NCBI GenBank assembly: GCA_037447655.1
Contig: JBBHKE010002319.1
Location: forward strand, 64,001 to 91,828
From: Zygnema cylindricum
Lineage: Eukaryota > Streptophyta > Zygnematophyceae > Zygnematales > Zygnemataceae
Length of the DNA stretch: 27,828 nucleotides
Direction: 5' to 3'
The notes under the pieces are model-generated. The model had not been told where the DNA came from, did not search any database, and saw nothing but the letters and a program-made list of their open reading frames with translations. How positions within the stretch are numbered: the first letter of the stretch is position 1; each line of letters begins with the position of its first letter. Made by a program: the position numbers and the translations under genes. This document shows, piece after piece, positions 20,171 through 27,828 of this stretch.

Positions 20171-21637
20171 TTTTAGGTCAAATAATCAGTCACTCGTATT
20201 AAGTATTACTGTATAAGGATGTTGGTGCTCTGAAGGAAAATGACAAATAAGTAAGTACAACGTCCTTCGGTCATCATGGTACAAAAGAGCGAAAAGGGGG
20301 GAAAAGATGCCAAATAAAAAGAAGGCAGAGGCCAAACCATTTGTCGTACTTCTAATAAACAGATCGTATCTTTTCTTTCTGGAAAAAATCATGTCCTAAG
20401 TTGAACCAATTAGATCTCACCGTGGACAAACCGACATGCCACCTAGCGACTTGCTGCAGCCAATCTGCGTGCCTGGCGACTTATTCCTCTGTCCTTTTTG
20501 TAGTCAGCTTGACCATCCACCAACCAGCCTGCCTGGCCCCCGATTCTGCATGGTACCGGACTGAAGGCGAAGAGCATCACTTTATTTCTGCAGATAGATG
20601 TACATAATATATGCACTCACAGGGGGTCAAATGTGTACTATTCTGTACGATTTGAAAAAATAACGCATACATCCGTAGTGTATCGTACTTTTGGTCTATT
20701 GCAAAAATGCTGCGTATCTGGGCCCTGATGCAAAGCTGACGTTGCACAAAACGTTTCCTATGTGGAACTTCACAAACCCTAAAGATATGTTCCTTCATTT
20801 CTCTTTGCTCGATACTTTGTTGACATCAATATTGTCGATTCATTTATGCTACTCCAGCGTGGTAGTCTGGTAGACGCCCCTCGGCCCTTCGTCGTTTTTT
20901 ATTTGTTTATTGCATACATTCATATTTCTCTCAACTTGCCCTACAACATCCATCCAGTTACGCTGTTATATCTCACCGTACTAGCAATTTCTCAATGTTC
21001 TTCTCAAATTTACATTTTATCGATTTCTACTTTTAGCTGCTCCTGAGGGAGTCACTAAACCATATCCGTTTTTACAGTTTCTTGCGAAGCTGTTGTAGTT
21101 TCACTGTTAACCCTGTGACTGTTGTAAATCCTACGTTTCTAGCTCCTCTGGACTCTAGATCCTTGTAATTTCCGCAAGTCACTAAAGTTTTTGTCTAGCA
21201 AGCACGTGCTGGTTAAAAATGATGTTCTATACTTCTATAATTGTCACTCGGAGGCGCCATTGAACTGCTTTTTGCCTCTTTAAATAGCAACTCTTTTGAA
21301 CAGTAGACAGTAGGTGATTTTGTCTCCTGCCTCTGTACAATTTTGCCAAACATTACACTGGGAGTAACAATGTCCTTGTAGTGTAATAAAACAAATTCCA
21401 CATATAAGTGAACAAGCGATTGAAATGGAATGCCGCTGGTACTGCTCTGTTTGTTCTTTAGTGTTTGGCAAGAAATCAGTTTTCTTTACTTTATGAAGTG
21501 GAGCCTGTCCTACAGTGGAAGTAAAAAGTTGTTTGGATTTTTTTCCAGGAAATTTTTGTTGAAACATTTCTGCATTTGCTTCAATTTTCGCCTGAAGTTA
21601 CCATTTTCTTTTGGTAACTGTGGTGATCAGAGCTTTC

Positions 21638-24600
21638 ATGGCGGGAGGAGAAATGGTCGGAAGAAGGGCATCAACGGGTTCTATAGATTCCACCAAGCCC
21701 AGGCTTGGAGATTTGGAAGAGCTGGATGAAGTTTCTGAGCTACAATCGCATGGGTTAGTGAGCTTTAAAATTGCTGTTTTGTTATCTAGGAATACAGGTT
21801 TAATATGATTGTAATATTGCAATGCAAGTTGATTGATGCGAAGATGTCTGTTGCTACTAAAAGAACCTTTTTTTAGTCCAGACAATGTGCCCTAAGCCAT
21901 CAACCAGTATCAACTTTGCATATTTAATGGAGCTTGGTCTTTCCAAGTAAGAGTTGCAAGGCCCCTACTTTTAGCGTGCACCTGTAATGTGCCTTGTCAA
22001 TTCAGGATTCTCGCACTAAACTGGATTGAAGTTGTCACGGGAACATTTTCATTTAATTGTCATTTATATATATATATATATATATTGTGTGTATGTGTGT
22101 GTGTATATATTTATAACATACATATATATCTTTAATTTATACATATATTAAATATATATCTTTATATGTATATATATATATGCACACACACACATATATA
22201 CATACATATAGAGAGAGAGGGAGAGAGAGAGAGAGGGAGAGGGAGAGAGAGAGAGAGAGGGAGGGAGGGAGGGAGAGAGAGAGATGCATATATATATAAA
22301 TATGTATATCTATGTATATGTATATTGTATGCATTTATGTATGCATATATATAACATCCATATTTATGTATATATGTGTGTATGTGTGTGTGTGTATATA
22401 TATATTATATATATACATTTATATGTATGTATACATATATATTATGTGTGTGCGTGCCTGTGTATGTGTGGTTTTATTTTATTGCTAATTATTCTGATGC
22501 TGAGGAAAACAATCATCATTTAAAAGTTCGGTTGCAAGCATATATGTTTTTTGAAGCAAGGAGTTTTTTCGTCAATCAAGTTTAAAAGCGCGTGGCATTG
22601 CTAGATAGAGTGCAATTTAACAAAAGTAAGTAGATAGAGAGGTCTGAACCTTCGCAACAATATTCATCTCATCTAACGGTAGGTCAGCCGTTCACCCTCA
22701 TAGTGCTTTCTGCCAATGGAAGCCTGAAGTGAAACTTTTGTGAGTTCGTTAATGTGTGTTTTGATGCCCTGCATTACTCATGGAGTTTGGGTATCTTGGA
22801 AAGCTAATTCTTCCATTTGTGACTATGGTTGTAGCAGGAACCCAAATTCTGACCCGTCAAATCTTGATGAAGAGGGTGATTTACCAAGTTCCATCACAAG
22901 GTGATAAAAATGGAATACCAACAATTACAGAAGCCAATAAAGTTGACCTTCTTTAAATAGCAGATAGCAGATAACCTGTGAAATTGTTGACGTGAGTGAT
23001 TGGTTGTTTATTAGCATTTTGTCACACAACATGTTATACATGGGTGTCTGATGACTTTCAGTTTAATTTTATTGCTATAGCAGCCGTTTATCATAGATGT
23101 GCATATTGTCGTTCATCCCAGGAAAGAAATGAGGTTATGACGATGGGTTTGGGATGGTTTGGGCAGTTCTTTGTTAGGGGGTTGCATGGCAGGTTTGCCA
23201 TTGCTAGAGTGTTACCAAGTGGAAGCATTTTTGAATGCGAGCAAAAAGCATCTGGCTAGTGCCCGGCGAGGCTTTTTTGGTGGGAAGATAGCTCCTCAAC
23301 CATCCGGCAGTCGAACAGTGAAAACATACACTATTGAGGACATGCTGAACTTTCAAAAGGTTGGATGCCATCTAATCTGTTGAATCAACCCCATGATAGA
23401 AAGATTTAACGGCTTAATCTCAGTTGCAAACCCTGACAAAACTTAAGTATGACTGTGTTGATGCAAGCTAGTTTGCGCAGCTTTTTCTCTGCATTTGGTG
23501 TGTTTGAAACTGTTTGACTCGGAAAACTTCCAGAGTACCTAAAATGCCTTAGTACTAGATGTAACACATTCTAGGACCATTTTGTGCAGTTTTGCATCGT
23601 ATAATCATGTCAATGAGACCCAACACATGCATACTCCGGTTCAAATTCTAACATATTCATTGCCGAACATATTTGCAAGTTCTGTGTCAAAAAGAGGACA
23701 ACAAAGAATTAGTAATCTTATCAATTACAAAATTGTGTAAAGGAACAATGACGCATTTAGAAGACAAAGTACAATACTTCATGCACTATTGTAAATGTGA
23801 GAGTAATGGTATCCCGAGCATAAGGATCATGAACAAAAGAGAAACTACATGAACTCAGATCAAATTTTTTAAGTGCTCCGTGGAACTCCAAAATATAACA
23901 GAAACAAACTCAAATTATGTCAGCAGAACACCTAGGAATAATTGTTATATCCATATTTTGTTTACTTCCTGTAGTTGTGTTGAAAATAGCGTAAATTGTT
24001 GATTCACCATACCTTTACTTTTGTTGCGCGAGTGAAATTTCAACAAAAGTTCCAAAGGTGCACACACTCTAGGGGTTTACTACGGAAACCTGATTGCTCC
24101 GGTGAACCCTTGCCAAACATTGTTTTGCGAGTATTTTTCGCTCATGTCTCATAAATAGTTCTTTGTGCGTTGAAGACATTTCATAAGGGATCATGTTAAT
24201 GTCTTATGTTAGTGAGCATGAACATACACTTCTATGACTGAGCTTGAGGTCAATGTAAATTTCCCTGTTGACAAGTTGGCAAAGATGCTTTCAAAGCCAT
24301 GCATACTGGAAGCCTTTCCGTTATGAAAGATTCCACTCACCATTGTGATAATTCTACTATTCACGGATTGTGACTTTGGTGCTATGCCATCTTCTTTAAT
24401 GCCTTGGCAATTGGAGTTGAGCTTGAATGGTCTCTCTGAGTTTCAAGGTGATGAATGCCCCTAGTATTTGACAGGGAAGGAGTTTTCCCGGCAAAATAAC
24501 GGCATATTCATCAAAATGCATGCTTTTCTATTCACTGTCAGACACCTGTTTTGCATATAGTTAACCATGCATTGTATGCAGTTGCTAATGATAAACTATT

Positions 24601-27510
24601 TGGTTACCCTGATTTGCTTAAAGCACCTAAAGGATTTGCCTTCCACCTCAAGTTTCTTTCAACTTTGAATGCTCATTGCCTTCTTGATAAACATTGACTA
24701 ACCCATTTTTAATTTTGAAGCATGGCCTTGACTTTTTACCATGTCAATACTGCTCTTAAACTTTTGATTTACAACCTTGTTTTTTTTCTCGATTAACGTT
24801 TCCTTTGTGATCAGGTAGAACCTTGTCCTCTTATGTTTTATGTTTGACCTTCTTAAGACGACATTGAATTTAAAATTCTTGGCTAGTGAGCCCATGGAAG
24901 AGAGGAGGCAACAATAGGACTGCCATAAGACAGAAGCACAGAGTGCACTGATACTGATACTGATCTTGATCTGTTAATCTTTTCTTCGTTTGTTTTTTTT
25001 TGCTCATGTGTCATCAGGAACCTATTCCCATTTCTCTATTAAAGATGTCAGGAGATCTTCAAGCCAAGGCTGTGAAACTTTTTCAAGAAGTTCTGCGCTT
25101 CATGGGGCTAACTGATGGGCCCCCTCTGGATGCTGCGGAGGAGATTGCCATCGTTGTGAAGCTCTTGAAGCACACTTTAAGGAGAGCAGAGCTTCGTGAT
25201 GAACTCTTTGCACAGCTCCATAAACAGACAAGCAATAATCCTGACAGGTGAGTTGGGAGACCTGTTGAAGCGCAATGTACTTCGAGAGAAATTTCGCAAG
25301 CAAGCAAGAGCATGCATCTTTAGCAGCATCACATTTAGTCTGAATAAAGGTGGTTTGTGAATATGATGGCTGTGCGATAATGATTTAATTGATCAACATC
25401 AAAAACGTTTTTGCTACAAAATATTTGCTTCTGGTATTGTCATGGTCATTTGGTTCCGAAGTGCAGATTGGCAGCTGGGATAACATCATTGGATTGCATA
25501 CTAAAATTGAAGGATGGATGCCACCATTGATTATTGCGTGTATGTCATGTTCGCAATTGAAGAACGCTTGAAACATTACTGCTTAATGTTTCCGATAGTC
25601 AATAGAGTGTATGTCACATTAAGGATTATATTACAGTCGGCCATTTATTCTTATGTGTGTATGTGCTGTGTATGTTTCAGGGCTGCATGCCTCAAGGCGT
25701 GGGACCTACTGCGTTTTTGTTCGTCAGCTATGCCACCTGGCAAGATACTAGCCGGACCACTGTCAGAATATGCCCATGAACAGGCTCATGCTGCCAAGGT
25801 TGATCCTGAAATACGTGCCAGGTCTCTTGCGACCTGGAAAGCTCTCAAGCGCACTGTGAAGGCGGGCCCTCGGCGAGTAGGCCCTAGTATGGAGGAGGTC
25901 GAGGCCCTGATGCGAGGAAGAAAACTCACCACAATCGCTTTTTTTCTAGATGACACATTTGAGGAGGTTTCATATGATATGACCACCACCGTGGCTGAAG
26001 CTGTAGAGGTGAGATTTCTGTGTTTTGGATTCAAGACAGGTAGCTTTGTGAAGATGGATTATGGTCGACCTCCTCCATCCCCTTAATTCCTCTGCATTTG
26101 TAGTTTTCATGGTTCTAAGTTGCATGTTTGTCAAATTCACCAACATGGCGAGCATAATATGATACGGAGAAGCTTTGTGTGCCTGCATTTGCACTAGCGT
26201 TTTGTGTGTTAAAGTTAAAATGACTAGCGTTTTGTGTTTATTTTTTCCACCATGGCATTTCAGGAGATCGCAGGGATTATCAGGCTGCAAAGTTTTTCAA
26301 CCTTTGGTCTCTTTGAATGCCGCAAGCTATCACCAAATACAAAGTCGCGGGATCCAAATGCAGGTATTGTGCAATCTGACATATTTTTTGGAGGAGGAAA
26401 AGTACAGTACAACTGACCTTGTTTAGCACTTGTTCTTTTGCTCTACAAACTTGGAGTAATGCACTTTGTTGCATGAAAGTTGGGTTGATGGCGTTTGAAA
26501 TGCAGTATGTTAGGCGCAATTCTATGAATGTGTCTTATGTCTTTTGTACATATGCATATGAAGTAGGAAGGATATGTTTTACAATTCAATCTATGGCGTC
26601 TAATGTGGTGCTAGGTGAATCGGTCGATGAGCATCTTGTGCTTGATGACAACCGCTACATTGGGGATGTCGTTGCGGAATTCAAGGCCATGCGGGAACGT
26701 GTAAAAGGAGAGTTTGTGCAGTGTCGGCTTTTGTTCAAGAAAAAGCTTTTTCGAGAATCAGATGAAGCCATAACTGAGCCTGTGTTTATCCAGCTTTCAT
26801 ATGTTCAGGTATACAACTAGTAATCGTGGTAATAATCTTCATGCAATAAGTGGTTATAAAATTGGCGTAGTGGAGTGGGCAGGAATTCCTCTGATGACTT
26901 GGACATGCTGGTTATCCATAGTCTTGACCTTTCCAACCAACAGTTAGGGATGGAACATATCATTGTTAAAATCACAACAAAATGTCTTAGTTTGGTCTGG
27001 TTAAACTTTAACTCTGTCTCAGCCCAACCAGGGATGGTTTAATCATGTTTGTCACTTGTGTTTGTTGAAGGCTTTTGACATTTGACATGCTTCACCATTT
27101 GAATGTTTTAAGTTTCGCCAATGTATCCTGCTTAGGGGGTCATCCAAGGCAGCCTGGTAGAACTGTGCCTCATAACTTTTTCCGCGTCGAACTCTTGATT
27201 TTGCATAATTTCAGTTATCTGTGCGTGGTCAAATATGCTTTTCTGAAGGCTGTCTATCAACAGTTTTAGCGTGCAGATTATGCGTAAACAATCCTGTTGA
27301 ATTTGCAGAAACCAATTTGCAATTACTGGAATTTCTGGGAACTTGGAGTTTAGGAGTGGTTATTTGTCTATGTATGGTGGGAATGGGTAAACAGGCTCAA
27401 CATGACTACTTGGCAGGACAATACCCAGTAAATCGAGAAGATGCAGCACAACTTGCAGCTTTGCAGATCGCAGCAGAATTTGGACCTTTGCCAGATCCAG
27501 AAAGCTCAAT
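21638..27510 (+). CDS. KCBP: KCBP-type MyTH4-FERM kinesin (kinesin-14), 5' part
   Basis: Visible exons: 21638-21753, 22838-22900, 23167-23359, 25018-25247, 25681-26008, 26264-26363, 26615-26808, 27395-27510, phase-continuous and coding 446 residues plus two bases; the rest lies past the right edge. Plant KCBP/ZWICHEL is a minus-end-directed microtubule motor regulated by Ca2+/calmodulin, acting in trichome shape, cell division and organelle transport. Residues 1-90 are a variable acidic/Ser-rich head followed by LECYQVEAFL and ARRGFFGGK. MyTH4 spans about 112-280: YTIEDMLNFQKEPIPISLL, LKHTLRRAELRDELFAQLHK, NNPDR, CLKAWDLL, LKRTVKAGPRR. The FERM N-lobe starts near 281 (RKLTTIAFFLDDTFEE) and passes through FGLFECRKL, DDNRYIGD and FKKKLFRESDEA. 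The central lobe begins QHDYLAGQYPVNREDAAQLAAL. The combination is diagnostic because only KCBP joins MyTH4-FERM to a kinesin in plants. Coiled coil, motor and calmodulin-binding helix are not visible. The exon 3 acceptor (GGGCAG/TT) lacks a good pyrimidine tract but is the only one that keeps phase without a stop. Confidence 0.93.
22064..22470. repeat. compound TA/GT/GA microsatellite in KCBP intron 1
   Basis: About 400 bp of successive blocks: (TA)n, (GT)n with TATG variants, (CA)n/ATAC, a (GA)n/GGGA block at about 22209-22284, then TATG/GTGT again. It occupies the middle of intron 1 (21754-22837). Open frames across it on both strands are repeat artefacts. Confidence 0.9.
23360..25017 (+). 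other. KCBP intron 3, 1.66 kb
   Basis: The longest intron of the visible gene, with donor AAAAG/GTTGGA and acceptor GTCATCAG/GAA preceded by a T-rich tract. The phase is 0 on both sides and the encoded junction (FQK then EPIPISLL) matches the family. I see no exon-like stretch, RNA gene or clear mobile element inside. It is AT-rich and unique-looking. Confidence 0.75.
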
Positions 27511-27828
27511 GTATGTTTTGCACATTAGGATACAGAAGACTGTAGTTTGCAGCTGGATTATAAGATATGGCAATTTCATAGCATTCAATTTGCAATATCA
27601 AAGTTTTAAACTGGGTGCAGGAACGACTTTGGATAGTCATGGTCTTTCTGCAATCCATAGAGAAACTGTGATTTAAACAATATGATGCGTCTCGCCGTTT
27701 TTTGGGCATAGATCGCCAACTATCTGTTTGAAGTATATTGGTCACCTTGAAAGCAGTGCGGAGAATACTTTTGCTGTGCCTGTGTATGAAGTTGATGTTT
27801 GCATGAATTGTTTAAAAGGAGGGGATAT
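27511..27828 (+). other. start of KCBP intron 8, unfinished at window edge
   Basis: It begins GTATGT directly after AGCTCAAT, leaving two bases (AT) of an Ile or Met codon. The family continues with Ile-Asp-Trp or similar at this point. No acceptor followed by a matching coding stretch is seen before 27828, so the next exon lies outside the window. Confidence 0.65.

Larger units (their letters stand above)
18929..21637. other. intergenic DNA with decayed repeats; upstream region of the kinesin gene
   Basis: About 2.7 kb with no gene I can support. It includes the second copy of a dispersed repeat (about 19113-19373), a decayed MITE-A-like stretch (about 20067-20170), poly-T and poly-A tracts and scattered short open frames on both strands without motifs. 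The last few hundred bases before 21638 must include the promoter and 5' UTR of the KCBP gene. The pyrimidine-rich TTTTTTTCCAGG near 21540 could be a splice acceptor of a 5' UTR intron, but this is speculative. Confidence 0.5.

Noticed and set aside
22137-22585. Several open frames of Ile/Tyr/Cys-rich or Arg/Glu-rich composition
   Set aside because: They are translations of dinucleotide repeats in intron 1 of KCBP.
23122-23166. Upstream extension of KCBP exon 3 to the CCCAG acceptor
   Set aside because: It is in phase but meets a TGA at 23138 before the conserved part.
1-27828. tRNA or rRNA genes
   Set aside because: No cloverleaf with intact A and B boxes and no rRNA-like conserved stretch was seen by eye.

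Overview
This is nuclear DNA of a eukaryote, almost certainly a land plant (at least a streptophyte). The evidence is two spliced plus-strand genes from plant families: a DUF1639 protein, and the 5' half of a MyTH4-FERM kinesin of the KCBP/ZWICHEL type. Introns have GT...AG ends and the DNA is AT-rich. I cannot resolve the species; nothing in the window is bacterial.

Layout. Positions 1-5950 are a dense transposon patchwork with no credible host gene. It holds a family of elements with GGG..GTCCCCATGT ends and TTA target duplications (one copy about 0.7 kb, one 2.2 kb, one decayed), which fits the PIF/Harbinger superfamily. Between and inside them lie two families of non-autonomous elements with CACCG...CGGTG ends flanked by TA (about 199 bp and about 538 bp, mariner-like). 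Two further foldback structures also occur. Positions 5951-8584 hold a 93-bp tandem repeat and otherwise unassigned DNA.

Three plus-strand genes follow. (1) A DUF1639 protein, six exons, 8585-11591, 427 residues, complete. (2) A Cys-rich, probably nuclear protein with zinc-knuckle-like motifs and a charged helical tail, seven inferred exons, 13658-18928, about 665 residues. I do not recognise its family. (3) A KCBP-type kinesin starting at 21638 and running off the right edge. Eight exons are visible, coding 446 residues (N-terminus, MyTH4, and the FERM N-lobe into the central lobe); the motor and calmodulin-binding parts lie beyond the window. Intergenic and intronic DNA carries decayed copies of the left-hand mobile elements and large simple-sequence repeats.

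The exon models rest on splice-site dinucleotides, reading-phase continuity across every junction, and resemblance to families I know; no alignment was run. The genes share strand and neighbourhood, but I see no evidence that they work together. The most novel items are the unrecognised Cys-rich gene and the structured transposon families with conserved internal stem-loops and iterated motifs.
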